From positions 20,046 through 84,045 of the forward strand of contig JAFZVQ010000056.1 of assembly GCA_017617715.1 (NCBI GenBank): 64,000 nucleotides of DNA, given 5' to 3'. Of the stretch, positions 25,668 through 34,917 are shown piece after piece. The notes under the pieces are model-generated. The model was not told the DNA's origin, did not search any database, and worked only from the letters and a program-made list of their open reading frames with translations. The first letter of the stretch is position 1, and the number at the start of each line of letters is the position of its first letter. The position numbers and the translations under genes were made by a program. The DNA comes from Bacteroidales bacterium. Its GTDB lineage: Bacteria; Bacteroidota; Bacteroidia; Bacteroidales; UBA932.

Positions 25668-26510
25668 CTACTTAAGATCTTTGGTTGCACACCAGTCCAT
25701 ATCGTTGTAGTCGTCGTTCTCGCCGCACATGCCCCAGATGAAGGTGTAGTTGCGGGTGGCGCAGGCGGAGTGGATGCTCCACTGCGGGCTGATGACGCTC
25801 TGCTCGTTGTGCATCCAGATGTGGCGGGTTTCCTGGGGTTCGCCCATGAAGTGGCAGACTGCTGCGTCTTCGGGCACTTCGAAGTAGAAATAGACCTCCA
25901 TACGGCGGTTGTGGGTGTGGGCCGGCATGGTGTTCCAGGTGCTGCCGGGAGCGAGCTCGGTCATACCCATCTGGAGCTGGCAGCAGGGGACTACCTCCTT
26001 GACCAGCAAGCGGTTGATGGTGCGCTCGTTGGCCTCTTCGAGGGAGCCGCAATGCATCACGACAGCATCCTTTTTCGATACTTTCTTCACCCCGGTCTCC
26101 TTGTGGGCGGTGGCGGAGCAGAAGTAGAAATGCGCGGGCCTGGCAGGGTCGTCGCTCCTGAACGAGACGTGGCGGTTGCCGCGGCCCACGTAGATGGCCT
26201 CCTTGTAGTCGAGGTGGTATTCCTCTTCGCCCACCAGCACGCTCCCGGCGCCTCCGACGTTGAAGATTCCTATCTCGCGGCGCTGGGTGAAGTACTCGGC
26301 GCGGAGTATTTCCGGGGGATCGAGACGAAGCGTTTCGGTCGCGGGCACGGCCCCGCCGGTGATTATGCGGTCGAACATGGAATAGACCATGTTGATTTCG
26401 TCGGGCACCATCACGTTCTCGACGAGGTATTCATTACGGAGACGTTCCGTGTCGTAGTGTTTGGCGTCCACGTTGCTTGACGCCTGACGTACTGTGCAGT
26501 TGATTTTCAT
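25668..26510 (-). CDS. kduI: 5-dehydro-4-deoxy-D-glucuronate isomerase
   Basis: Isomerises 5-keto-4-deoxyuronate (4-deoxy-L-threo-5-hexosulose uronate, from unsaturated uronates) to 2,5-diketo-3-deoxygluconate, in the cytoplasm. At 280 aa it has family length and a double cupin. Zinc ligands are plausible in MPAHTHNRRMEVYFYF (two His and a Glu) and in QWSIHSACATRNYTFIWGM. Other marks are MFDRIITGGAVP, EYFTQRREIGIFNVGG and the C-terminal DYNDMDW. There is no signal peptide. It overlaps the GH88 gene by 4 bp, so GH88 product and KduI substrate are made together. A kduD homologue is not in this window. Confidence 0.96.
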   Translation of the reverse strand: MKINCTVRQASSNVDAKHYDTERLRNEYLVENVMVPDEINMVYSMFDRIITGGAVPATETLRLDPPEILRAEYFTQRREIGIFNVGGAGSVLVGEEEYHLDYKEAIYVGRGNRHVSFRSDDPARPAHFYFCSATAHKETGVKKVSKKDAVVMHCGSLEEANERTINRLLVKEVVPCCQLQMGMTELAPGSTWNTMPAHTHNRRMEVYFYFEVPEDAAVCHFMGEPQETRHIWMHNEQSVISPQWSIHSACATRNYTFIWGMCGENDDYNDMDWCATKDLK

Positions 26511-27724
26511 ATTTTGCTGAATCTGATAAGTGCTTCGAGGAAATAATAGTCGCCGTAGGTGAGGGGAATGTCAACCCCGGACCATTTGTGGAGGTTGGTG
26601 ACTCCGTGCTTGAGCAGGAAATGGCCGTTTTCTCCCACCGGAGCAAGGTATTCAGGAGACGCCAGGGTGCGCAGGATCTTTTCGGCGGTACGTATGTAGA
26701 GGCCGTCGGGATCGCCGTAACCGCTGAGCTCCACGAGGGCGGAAGCGATGATGGCCCCGGCCGAGGAATCCCTCATCACCGGGTCGCCTTCCTTCCAGAT
26801 ATATACATCCTTTTTTGGGGCGCCCTTAGCGTCCATGCCGAAGGCGTGGGCCGTGCCGGGGGCGTTGAAATCCCATTCCGGGACTCCGTCTTCCGGGAGC
26901 AGAGGGATTATGAATGAAGCGATGCCGCGGGCCTGGGCCAGATAGGCGGGGTCGCCGGTCTCGCGGTACATCATTGTGTAGCCGTAAAGGCCCCAGGCCT
27001 GGCCGCGGGACCATGCGGAGTCGTCGCAGAAGCCCTGTGAGGTCTGTTTTTTCAGCACTTCGCCGGTCTGCTCGTCGTATGAGACCACGTGCCAGGTGCT
27101 GAAGTCGTCGCGGAAATGGTTGCGCATCGTGGTGTTGGCGTGGGTCTTTCCAACCTGGGCGAAACTCTGATCGCCGGTCAGGCGGGAAGCTTCCATCAGC
27201 AGCTCCAGGTTCATCATGTTGTCGATGATGACCGGGTAGTTCCAGCGCTTGCCCGGATCCCAGCTGCGGGTGCAGCCCACCACAGGGTTGAAGCGGGTGC
27301 ACAGTTTCGCCGCCGCCGCCCGCATCATTTCCAGATACTCCGGCTTGCCGGTGAGGCGGTAGCCGTTGCCGAAACTGGAGTTCACCTGGAAGCCTATGTC
27401 GTGGTGCGTTTTCATGGCCACGATGCTGTCCAGCTTGGCGGTCTGCCTCTCTGCCATCTCGCGGAAACGGACGTCTCCCGAGTATTCATAGACCAGCCAG
27501 AGGCTTCCCGGGAAGAAGCCGCTGGTCCATCCGTTGAGCTTGCCGTCCTTTAACGCCCCGTTTTCGAAAGTCTCGGGCATACGGTCGGCAGGCAGTTCGG
27601 CCTCGAGGGCGGTGAACTGCGCGGCGGCTGTGTCAAAGACCCGTGCGGTGAGTTTGGACATAGGCTCCTGAGGAGCGCAGGATAAGCTTGCGAAAAGAAA
27701 CGCTGCGAGTAAGACTGATTTCAT
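26507..27724 (-). CDS. GH88 unsaturated glucuronyl hydrolase, lipoprotein
   Basis: Removes 4,5-unsaturated uronic acid from the non-reducing end of lyase products by vinyl-ether hydration. The 405-aa protein has lipobox LSC (Cys16), so it is probably anchored facing the periplasm. The (alpha/alpha)6 barrel shows the GH88 acids: HHDIGFQVNSSFGNGY (Asp109) and VIIDNMMNLELL (Asp168). Also typical are FCDDSAWSRGQAWGLYGY and the C-terminal YGDYYFLEALIRFSK. It heads the GH88-kduI-DUF4861 operon, with a TATATTTG box 18 bp upstream (27749-27742) back to back with the promoter of the large SusC/D operon. Confidence 0.95.
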   Translation of the reverse strand: MKSVLLAAFLFASLSCAPQEPMSKLTARVFDTAAAQFTALEAELPADRMPETFENGALKDGKLNGWTSGFFPGSLWLVYEYSGDVRFREMAERQTAKLDSIVAMKTHHDIGFQVNSSFGNGYRLTGKPEYLEMMRAAAAKLCTRFNPVVGCTRSWDPGKRWNYPVIIDNMMNLELLMEASRLTGDQSFAQVGKTHANTTMRNHFRDDFSTWHVVSYDEQTGEVLKKQTSQGFCDDSAWSRGQAWGLYGYTMMYRETGDPAYLAQARGIASFIIPLLPEDGVPEWDFNAPGTAHAFGMDAKGAPKKDVYIWKEGDPVMRDSSAGAIIASALVELSGYGDPDGLYIRTAEKILRTLASPEYLAPVGENGHFLLKHGVTNLHKWSGVDIPLTYGDYYFLEALIRFSKI

Positions 27725-27741
27725 TCCAATAGTTCTTTTCG

Positions 27742-27766
27742 CAAATATAATATTTTTATATATTTG
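27742..27766. promoter_or_regulatory. Back-to-back promoters of the two uronate operons
   Basis: Two identical TATATTTG boxes face opposite ways only 9 bp apart: 27749-27742 on the minus strand for GH88 and 27759-27766 on the plus strand for the lipoprotein/BNR-4/SusCD operon. The 59-bp gap is otherwise very AT-rich against a GC-rich background. Clear -33 elements are absent, so an activator may be needed. Confidence 0.6.
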
Positions 27767-27783
27767 TAGGATAAAGAATCATT

Positions 27784-28242
27784 ATGAAACGTTTAGTATA
27801 TATGGTTGCCGCCGTCCTGATTGCCGTGGTTGCTTCCTGCGGGACAAAGGATCCCGTGCGCGACATGCTGCTCGAACGCACCGCCAGCCTTTCGGCTCCG
27901 GGACAGGTCACATACGACGGCCCCAACTCCACGGCCACGGTGCTTGCAATCTACTGGGACGCCACTTCAGCACTGGCCAGCGGCGCCGTGGAGTTCCATA
28001 TCGACGTGGCCACCGACGAATTTTTCTTCAGCGGCGACGGCGGCACGCTCATATCGAAAGTCGTCCCCGTCAGTTCCAGCCCCAACGACGCCATCATGAT
28101 CACCGGCCTGACCTCCGGCCAGTCATACTACGTCAGGGTGGCTGCCGTGTATCCCGGTCCTTCCAAGTCGGAATGGGCCTACCTCAGCGGCGCCGACGGA
28201 AAGCCCGTGGCCGTGATCCCCGGAAAGGGACTGGTGGAATAA
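27784..28242 (+). CDS. Small lipoprotein with FN3-like domain
   Basis: 152 aa with lipobox VVASC (Cys about 19). The mature part has strands and turns like a single fibronectin-III/Ig-like module (SAPGQVTYDGPNSTATVLAI, MITGLTSGQSYYVRVAAV). The motif GLTSGQSYYVRV is typical of the F-G strands of FN3 domains. It is the first gene of the plus-strand polysaccharide operon, 3 bp before the BNR-4 gene whose own N-terminal region is also FN3/Ig-like. A surface binding or spacer role is likely; no enzyme motif is visible. Confidence 0.7.
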   Translation: MKRLVYMVAAVLIAVVASCGTKDPVRDMLLERTASLSAPGQVTYDGPNSTATVLAIYWDATSALASGAVEFHIDVATDEFFFSGDGGTLISKVVPVSSSPNDAIMITGLTSGQSYYVRVAAVYPGPSKSEWAYLSGADGKPVAVIPGKGLVE

Positions 28243-28245
28243 CCA

Positions 28246-30252
28246 ATGCGTCCCGGGGCCGGCATATTGCTTTTGTGTGGATGCCTTCTTGCCTTTTCCT
28301 GCGGCGGAAGGAACACCCCTTCCGTGCCTTCCGGCAATGAAGGCCCGGACATGAGCGGTGCCGTCCTGAGCGCCGCCGGCGGAAGGGAGCGCGCGGAGCT
28401 GTGCTGGCAGGGCTTCCCCCCTGAGATCGCGTCCATCGTCCTGACCGTGGATCCCGCCAAAGGCTCCGTGTCCATCCCCACGGGCGGCGCGCCTGATGGA
28501 AAGTCCTGCATCGACGGTCTTGGGGAAAAGACCTGGGACTGCCCTGTGTTCGGGCTCTGCGCCGACGGCACCACGGTAGGGATGGACAATATCTCCATCA
28601 CGGTCTATGGCCCCAGGTATGAAGCGGCACTGCCGGAGGGAGGTGAGATCTCCCACGTCATATCCGGCGCCAGCGCGCAGCTCTGCCTGAAGGAACTGAG
28701 CCATTACTGCTACTACGGTTACGAACTGAAATACACTTCGGCCGGCGGCGCTCCGAAGACATTGCTCGTCGGACGGCAGGAAGCCGGATCTGTCAGCCTC
28801 CACGACGTAGGCTCCGCAATCACGGTGCGGCCCGTGTTCAAGCCTGAGCCCTCCCTGGACGACCTTTTCTACGGTCCCGCATTTGAGATCGCCGCCGGCT
28901 CTTCCTCTGCGGACTTTCCCAGGAATGAGACCGTAGACGGCTACAGGGGCATATGGTTCGACCTCGGCCAGGCCTCGGACTACGGTTCCAAATACTCCGG
29001 CGGCCTGGGCACCTACACCATGAAGCACATTCCGATGGCCATATATTCCCCCGTTGTCGACAAGACCTTCTTCGTGTACGGCGGCACCCCGTCGGAGGAC
29101 CGCAAATACCTGCTGTGCATGATAGGCTGCTACGACCACGCCACCGGCATGCTGCAGAAGCCCCGTATCGTCATGGACAAGGGCACGCTCGGTGTGGCCG
29201 ACCCCCACGACGACCCCACCGTCCAGATCGACCGCGACGGCTACATCTGGGTGTTCGTGGCCGGCCGCTCCAACAAAAGGAACGGCGTACGCTACCGCAG
29301 CCGCATACCTTACGACATCACCTCTTTCGAATATATCAACGAGGACATCATGGCCTACCCGCAGGTCATGTACCACCCGGACAAGGGCTTCTTCCTCTTC
29401 TACACCCGCTACGACGGCACCCGCCAGCTCTTCTGGCGCACCAGCGCGGACGGCGTGAACTGGACTGACTACAAGCAGCTTGCGAGCATAAAGGAAGGCA
29501 GCGAGAAGAACTCCGGCCACTACCAGATCAGCAATATCTGCGGCACGAAGCTCTGCACCGCCTTCAACCGCCACATCAACGGCAACGTGGACACCCGCAC
29601 CAACATCTACTACCTCCAGTCCACCGACTGGGGCGCGAGCTGGACCACGGCGGACGGCACTCCGGTGAAGGTGCCGGTGACCGAACGTTATTCCAACTGC
29701 CTCGTGCGCGACTACCAGGTCACCGACGAGACCCACAACTGCTACATCAAGGACCTCAATTTCGATTCCGCCGGAAATCCGGTAATCCTCTATCTTACGA
29801 GCCGCAACCACACCACCGGGCCCGAAGGCGGCACCCGCACCTGGCACGTAATCCACTGGACCGGAAGCACCTGGGAGGAAAGCGTCATCACCACTTCCAC
29901 GCACTGCTACGATTCCGGCAGCCTCTGGGTGGAAGGGGACGACTGGGTGGTCATAGCCCCCACCGACCCCGGGCCCCAGTATTGGGGAGCCGGCGGCGAA
30001 GTGGTGCGCTGGCGCTCGTCCGACCGGGGCAGGACCTGGGTCAAGGAGGCCGTTCTCACTTCCGGCAGCACCAACAACCAGACCTATATGCGCCGCCCGT
30101 GGAATGCCCGCGACGGCTTCTACTGCTTCTGGGCGGACGGCAACCCCGACAAGCTCACCCGCTCGAACCTGTATTTCTGCACTAAAGACGGAACCGTGTA
30201 CCGGATGCCCTATCAGATGGATTCCGAATGGGCGCAACCTGAAAGGATATGA
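28246..30252 (+). CDS. BNR-4 repeat lipoprotein, candidate uronate polysaccharide lyase
   Basis: 668 aa. Lipobox LAFSC (Cys about 19); residues 30-225 are beta-rich accessory modules; residues about 230-660 are a BNR-4-type propeller starting YRGIWFDLGQASDYGSKYSG and containing MKHIPMAIYSPVVDKTFFVYGG, DPHDDPTVQIDRDGYIWVFV and HINGNVDTRTNIYYLQS. BNR-4/seven-bladed propellers include lyases that cut rhamnosyl-glucuronate linkages (PL24/PL25/PL42-like), producing the unsaturated uronate handled by GH88. It lies in the operon divergent to GH88-kduI and is paralogous to 42464-43864. Lyase activity is inference from fold and context; a non-catalytic or sialidase-like role cannot be excluded. Confidence 0.75.
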   Translation: MRPGAGILLLCGCLLAFSCGGRNTPSVPSGNEGPDMSGAVLSAAGGRERAELCWQGFPPEIASIVLTVDPAKGSVSIPTGGAPDGKSCIDGLGEKTWDCPVFGLCADGTTVGMDNISITVYGPRYEAALPEGGEISHVISGASAQLCLKELSHYCYYGYELKYTSAGGAPKTLLVGRQEAGSVSLHDVGSAITVRPVFKPEPSLDDLFYGPAFEIAAGSSSADFPRNETVDGYRGIWFDLGQASDYGSKYSGGLGTYTMKHIPMAIYSPVVDKTFFVYGGTPSEDRKYLLCMIGCYDHATGMLQKPRIVMDKGTLGVADPHDDPTVQIDRDGYIWVFVAGRSNKRNGVRYRSRIPYDITSFEYINEDIMAYPQVMYHPDKGFFLFYTRYDGTRQLFWRTSADGVNWTDYKQLASIKEGSEKNSGHYQISNICGTKLCTAFNRHINGNVDTRTNIYYLQSTDWGASWTTADGTPVKVPVTERYSNCLVRDYQVTDETHNCYIKDLNFDSAGNPVILYLTSRNHTTGPEGGTRTWHVIHWTGSTWEESVITTSTHCYDSGSLWVEGDDWVVIAPTDPGPQYWGAGGEVVRWRSSDRGRTWVKEAVLTSGSTNNQTYMRRPWNARDGFYCFWADGNPDKLTRSNLYFCTKDGTVYRMPYQMDSEWAQPERI

Positions 30253-31784
30253 TGAAACGACTGCTGATACTATTGCTCGCGGCCGCGGCCGCTTTTGCCT
30301 GCGATAAGGATAACGGAGGCGGCAAGACGGACCCTGACAACGGAGGCGGACAGACCCCCGGCACCCCCGACAACCTGACGTCCCTTACCGTGTACGGCAA
30401 GGTGCTGGACGAAAACGGCGTCCCGTACCCGGGCGTGGTCATGACCGACGGCTACAACTTCGCGCAGACCGATGCCGATGGATTCTACCGTTTCGAGAAA
30501 TACCGCTACGCATCATTCGTCCAGTGCTCCGTGCCCGCAGACGCGGCCATTTCCACCGGAGGCACCTACAATCTCCCGGACAGCCACTACAAAAGGCTCA
30601 CTTCAGCTACGAAGGAATATAACTTCACCCTGAAGCGCCAGGAGCCCGGGAAGCGTTTCCGCATCCTTGCGCTCGGCGACCCGCAGGTCCACAGCGCCTC
30701 CCAGGTGAACCGCTACCGCCAGACAGCCCTCTCTGACATCAGGCAGTACGTGGTCAATTCCGAAAAGATTCCTACATACGGCATCACCCTGGGCGACAAC
30801 GTCGGCGACGCCTGGGAGCTCTTCCCCGATATCGCCACCGTGTTCGGGGAGATGACCATACCCGTCTTCACCACCATAGGCAACCACGACCACGAGTTCC
30901 CCAACGACACCGATGCGGCGTCCCGGAAAAAGTATGAGGCCGTGTTCGGCCCCTCGAATTTCTCCTTCAACAGGGGAGACGTCCATATCGTTGTGTTCGA
31001 CAACGTGCTCCATTCCCCCGAATGCTTCAGCACCGACTACGTCCAGGGCTACGAACCCTGGCAGCTGGAGTGGCTGAAAAAGGACCTGAGCTATGTCCCG
31101 AAAGACAAGGCAATTTTTATGACCGTGCATATCCCGCTGACAGACTCCGCGATACTGGATGTCATCTCGCAACGCAATTCCGTAATCGTGGCCTGCGGCC
31201 ACACCCACAAGCTGGAGAATACCTACGACAAGACCGTGAATGGGACGGATATCACCATCTGCGCCGCCGGCTCGACCGGCGCGCCCTGGAAGGGCCTGAT
31301 ACTTTCCGACGGCTGCCAGAGGGGCTACAAGGTCTATGAATACGACGGCGCAAAGCTGAGCCGCGAAATCTACAAGAGCATCCAGTACGAAGAGCCCTTC
31401 CAGATGCGCATGTTCCGCACCACGGACTTCCCGGCATTCACCACCGAGGGCGGCCTCACCTACGCTTTCCAGTATTTTGGAGGAAGCTGGATAGCAGTGA
31501 ACCTTTTCAATTACAAGCCGGGCTGGAAGGTGGTCCTGAAGGAGAACGGAGTCCTGACGTCATCCGCTCCCATCCAGGCGAATTCCTACGACGTGTGGGC
31601 CAAGATGTTCATGTACAACTACCACGACAGGGATACCGACAGCGGCAAGACCCGCCACATGCTGTACTTCCAGGTGAAGGATCCCAAGGCATCCATCAGC
31701 GTGGAGGCGACCGACGAGTTCGGCGCGACTTTCACCTGCGACCAGTTCACAACCACTGCAAACGTTCCTGATTACGACAACTAA
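30249..31784 (+). CDS. Calcineurin-like metallophosphoesterase lipoprotein
   Basis: 511 aa with lipobox AFAC (Cys about 18) and a Gly/Asp-rich linker (DKDNGGGKTDPDNGGG). Domain order fits the Bacteroidota three-part form: N-terminal beta domain with TVYGKVLDENGVPYPGVV, a central dinuclear-metal phosphoesterase (LALGDPQVH, GITLGDNVGD, TIGNHDHE, MTVHIPL, VACGHTHK) and a C-terminal beta domain. The likely activity is phosphomonoester or phosphodiester hydrolysis outside the cytoplasm. ATG 30249 overlaps the BNR-4 stop; an ATG at 30252 is an equal alternative. SusC follows after 10 bp. Its place in a uronate locus may mean the polymer carries phosphate, or that it serves phosphate supply. Confidence 0.9.
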   Translation: MMKRLLILLLAAAAAFACDKDNGGGKTDPDNGGGQTPGTPDNLTSLTVYGKVLDENGVPYPGVVMTDGYNFAQTDADGFYRFEKYRYASFVQCSVPADAAISTGGTYNLPDSHYKRLTSATKEYNFTLKRQEPGKRFRILALGDPQVHSASQVNRYRQTALSDIRQYVVNSEKIPTYGITLGDNVGDAWELFPDIATVFGEMTIPVFTTIGNHDHEFPNDTDAASRKKYEAVFGPSNFSFNRGDVHIVVFDNVLHSPECFSTDYVQGYEPWQLEWLKKDLSYVPKDKAIFMTVHIPLTDSAILDVISQRNSVIVACGHTHKLENTYDKTVNGTDITICAAGSTGAPWKGLILSDGCQRGYKVYEYDGAKLSREIYKSIQYEEPFQMRMFRTTDFPAFTTEGGLTYAFQYFGGSWIAVNLFNYKPGWKVVLKENGVLTSSAPIQANSYDVWAKMFMYNYHDRDTDSGKTRHMLYFQVKDPKASISVEATDEFGATFTCDQFTTTANVPDYDN

Positions 31785-31794
31785 CATTAACCAT

Positions 31795-34700
31795 ATGAAA
31801 TTCATTCTCAAACTGTTACTGGCAGCTTTGGCGGTCTTCTGGGCCGCCGGGGCCGGCTACGCCCAGACCGCCCGGCGCATCACCGTGTCCGGCACGGTGA
31901 CCGATGAAGGCGGGCCGGTGGTCGGAGCTACGGTCATGGTGAAAGGGCACCCGGAAGCGGGTGGCCAGGTGACCGGAGCGGACGGAGGCTTCTCCATCAG
32001 CATCGCCTCCGGACAGACCCTCCAGGTCTCGTGCCTCGGCTACAAGACTGCCGAAAAGGCCTTCAAGGAGGCCGGCGACTGGTACGTCGTGCTTGAAGAA
32101 GACGCCGTGATGCTGGACGAGGTCATCGCGGTGGGCTACGGCGTCCAGAAGAAGGAAAGCGTCGTGGGGTCGATTTCCCAGGTGGGCAGCGAAGCCCTGG
32201 TGAATTCCGGCACCACCAACATCACCAACGCCATAGCCGGTAAGCTGGCGGGCGTCATGACCTACCAGAGCAGCGGCCAGCCGGGCAACAACGACGCCAC
32301 CATCTTCATCCGCGGCCTGAGCAGCTGGAACGGCTCCGGTCCCCTCGTGATGGTGGACGGAATCGAGCGTTCCTTCTCCGAGCTGGACCCCAACGAAGTC
32401 CAGTCTATCTCGGTGCTCAAGGACGCTTCGGCCACCGCCGTCTTCGGTGCCAAGGGCGCCAACGGCGTGATACTCGTGACCACCAAGACCGGCACCAAGG
32501 GCGCGCCCAAGATGAAGCTGAGCGTCGATTACGGTTTGTCCAACCCTGAAAAGCTTCCGGCCTTCATCGACGCGGGCACCATTGCCGAGATGGCCAACGT
32601 GGCCCGTCGCAACGAGCAGTCCTTCAGCGCCCTGTTCTCGGACGCCCAGATAGATGCATGGCGCAACGGCACCGACCCCCTGCGCTATCCGTCCAACGAC
32701 TGGTTCAGGGACCTGCTCACCGATTTCGGCCAGGACATGACCGCCAACTTCAACATGAGCGGCGGCACCGACAAGGTCAAATATTTCGTGTCCGTGGGCT
32801 ACACGCACGAAGGCTCGATAGTCCGCCAGGTCAACAACTGGAGCGGCACCACCTTTAATTTCAACAGGGTGAACTTCCGTTCCAACCTGGACTTCCAGTT
32901 CACCCCCACGACCCTGCTGTCCGTCAAGTTCGGCGGCAACACCGGCGTGGTCCAGAACCCCAACAGCACCACGGTGGCGGGACTGTTCACCCAGATGTAC
33001 AACGCCTCCCCGATGATGTTCCCGGCGTTTTTCCCCGAATCCGCCCTCGAACGCATCCCGGACCTCGACTATCCGGACGCCAGCGGCATACGCCTCTCCG
33101 ACAACAACGGCGCCTACACATCCAACCCCTACACTACCCTCGCCTCCGGCGACTTCCTCCAGACCACCACTTCGAAGCTCAACACCGATTTTATCCTCAA
33201 GCAGGACCTGGATTTCATCACCAAAGGCCTCTATGCCAGGGCCATGGTCTCGCTCACCACGTCTTTCGCCAAGTATTCCCAGCAGGGCGCCCAGTCCTAC
33301 CCGACCTACCGCATCGACTGGGATGCCTACGAGATAGGGGCTAATCCCTGGGTGTCGTCGCAGGCTTCTAGCTACGTGTATGTGGAGCCGCCTATCGCCA
33401 TTACCCAGAACGGCACCGCCCGCAGCACCTCCATGGTGTTCTACTGGGAGGCGTCCCTGAACTATGCCCGTAAATTCAAGAAGAAGCACAACGTCACCGC
33501 GATGGCCCTCTTCAACCAGAGGGAATACAACTCCGGGGCAAGCTTCCCGCACCGCGGCCAGGGCGTCGTGGGGCGCGTGACCTACGACTACAAGGGCATC
33601 TACCTCTTCGAAGGCAACATAGGCGTGACCGGCTCGGAGCAGTTTGCTCCCGACTACCGCTACGGCGTATTCCCCTCGCTTGCAGTGGGATACTACGTGT
33701 CCAAGGAAAAATTCTGGAAGAAGGCCATGCCGTGGTGGAGCACCATGAAGCTGCGCTACTCCGACGGCTACGTGGGCAGCGACAAGGCTTCCGACAACTG
33801 GCTCTACTATTCCAGCTACATCAAGTCCAGCGGCAACATAATCGAGATGAAGTCGGCCAACGTCAGCGCCCGCTGGGAGACCGCCCACAAGCGGGACCTC
33901 GGCGTGGAGATGGGCTGGCTGAAAGACGCCCTGACCTTCAACGTCGACTTCTACGACGAATACCGCTACGACATGCTCGTGACGCCCAAGGACGTGACTC
34001 CTTTCGTGGGCATAGCCTACAAGGACGTCAACAAGGGCAAGCTGAAGAAGCACGGCATCGACTTCGAGCTGAAATGGCGCAAGACCACCGCCCGCAAGTT
34101 CTACTACGAGGTCGGCGGCATGCTCGGCATCAACGAAAACCGTATCCTGGACTACGACGATCCGCCCTATACTCCCGAATACCAGAAAGTTGCGGGCAAG
34201 GCCTACCAGTCCCAGAGCAACGGCATGACCTCCATCGACAGCGGCTACTACAACACCGTCGATGAAATCCACGGTTACCCTTCCACCCTGACCAACTGGA
34301 CCAATATGTACACCGGCACCTACAAGCTCCTCGACTTCAACGGTGACGGCACCATATCCTCCACCGACCTGCATGCCATAGCGGGCAGCGCCTATTCCCC
34401 GGTCACTTACTCGTTCAACCTGGGGCTCGGCTACAAGGGCCTCAGTTTCAACATGCTCTGGTACGGCAACGCCGGCAAGTACATCGACTTCAACAGGGGC
34501 TACGAAAAGGAGTTCATCAAGGCCGACCTGACGGTCCACAAAGCCCAGCTTGACTACTGGACCCCGACCAACCGCGACGCCTCCCACAGCAACCTGGCCT
34601 TCAACGACGCCTATTATTCCAGTTTCGGAGGCACCGGCACCAACGGCTTCAACATGGCCCTCCTGGACCATACCTGGAGAAAGTCCGACTACCTCACCCT

Positions 34701-34905
34701 CAAGGAGCTTTACCTCTCCTACAAGTTCGACGGCCCGACTGTCAACAAGATACTCGGACTGCGCGGCCTTTCCGTCACGGCCACGGCCAACAATCTCTTC
34801 ACTTTCACGGACCTCGTCGAGGGCGACCCGCAGCGCACCACCCTGGCCGCCAGCTATTACCCCCTGATGAGGACCTTCAAGCTTGGTGTCAAACTGGATT
34901 TCTAA
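31795..34905 (+). CDS. SusC/RagA-type TonB-linked outer membrane protein
   Basis: 1036-aa TonB-dependent importer. Signal peptide to about 23 (AGAGYAQ), carboxypeptidase-regulatory-like domain about 30-105 (ITVSGTVTDEGGPVVGATV), SusC signature IAVGYGVQKK (111-120), plug with IFIRGLSSWNGSGPLVMVDG, and a barrel ending GVKLDF. Its SusD partner begins 12 bp later. This is the first of two SusC/D pairs in the operon; the context of BNR-4, GH88 and KduI suggests import of uronate-containing oligosaccharides. Confidence 0.95.
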   Translation: MKFILKLLLAALAVFWAAGAGYAQTARRITVSGTVTDEGGPVVGATVMVKGHPEAGGQVTGADGGFSISIASGQTLQVSCLGYKTAEKAFKEAGDWYVVLEEDAVMLDEVIAVGYGVQKKESVVGSISQVGSEALVNSGTTNITNAIAGKLAGVMTYQSSGQPGNNDATIFIRGLSSWNGSGPLVMVDGIERSFSELDPNEVQSISVLKDASATAVFGAKGANGVILVTTKTGTKGAPKMKLSVDYGLSNPEKLPAFIDAGTIAEMANVARRNEQSFSALFSDAQIDAWRNGTDPLRYPSNDWFRDLLTDFGQDMTANFNMSGGTDKVKYFVSVGYTHEGSIVRQVNNWSGTTFNFNRVNFRSNLDFQFTPTTLLSVKFGGNTGVVQNPNSTTVAGLFTQMYNASPMMFPAFFPESALERIPDLDYPDASGIRLSDNNGAYTSNPYTTLASGDFLQTTTSKLNTDFILKQDLDFITKGLYARAMVSLTTSFAKYSQQGAQSYPTYRIDWDAYEIGANPWVSSQASSYVYVEPPIAITQNGTARSTSMVFYWEASLNYARKFKKKHNVTAMALFNQREYNSGASFPHRGQGVVGRVTYDYKGIYLFEGNIGVTGSEQFAPDYRYGVFPSLAVGYYVSKEKFWKKAMPWWSTMKLRYSDGYVGSDKASDNWLYYSSYIKSSGNIIEMKSANVSARWETAHKRDLGVEMGWLKDALTFNVDFYDEYRYDMLVTPKDVTPFVGIAYKDVNKGKLKKHGIDFELKWRKTTARKFYYEVGGMLGINENRILDYDDPPYTPEYQKVAGKAYQSQSNGMTSIDSGYYNTVDEIHGYPSTLTNWTNMYTGTYKLLDFNGDGTISSTDLHAIAGSAYSPVTYSFNLGLGYKGLSFNMLWYGNAGKYIDFNRGYEKEFIKADLTVHKAQLDYWTPTNRDASHSNLAFNDAYYSSFGGTGTNGFNMALLDHTWRKSDYLTLKELYLSYKFDGPTVNKILGLRGLSVTATANNLFTFTDLVEGDPQRTTLAASYYPLMRTFKLGVKLDF

Positions 34906-34917
34906 AAGGAAAGCGTT

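Noticed and set aside
28123-30237. 704-codon antisense frame across the BNR-4 gene
   Set aside because: Same reasoning: sense protein aligns with its paralogue at 42464, while the antisense has no recognisable features.
31816-34671. 951-codon open frame antisense to the second SusC
   Set aside because: The sense strand encodes an unmistakable SusC. The antisense translation is rich in Val, Gly, His and Glu without domains, as expected for the complement of high-GC codons.
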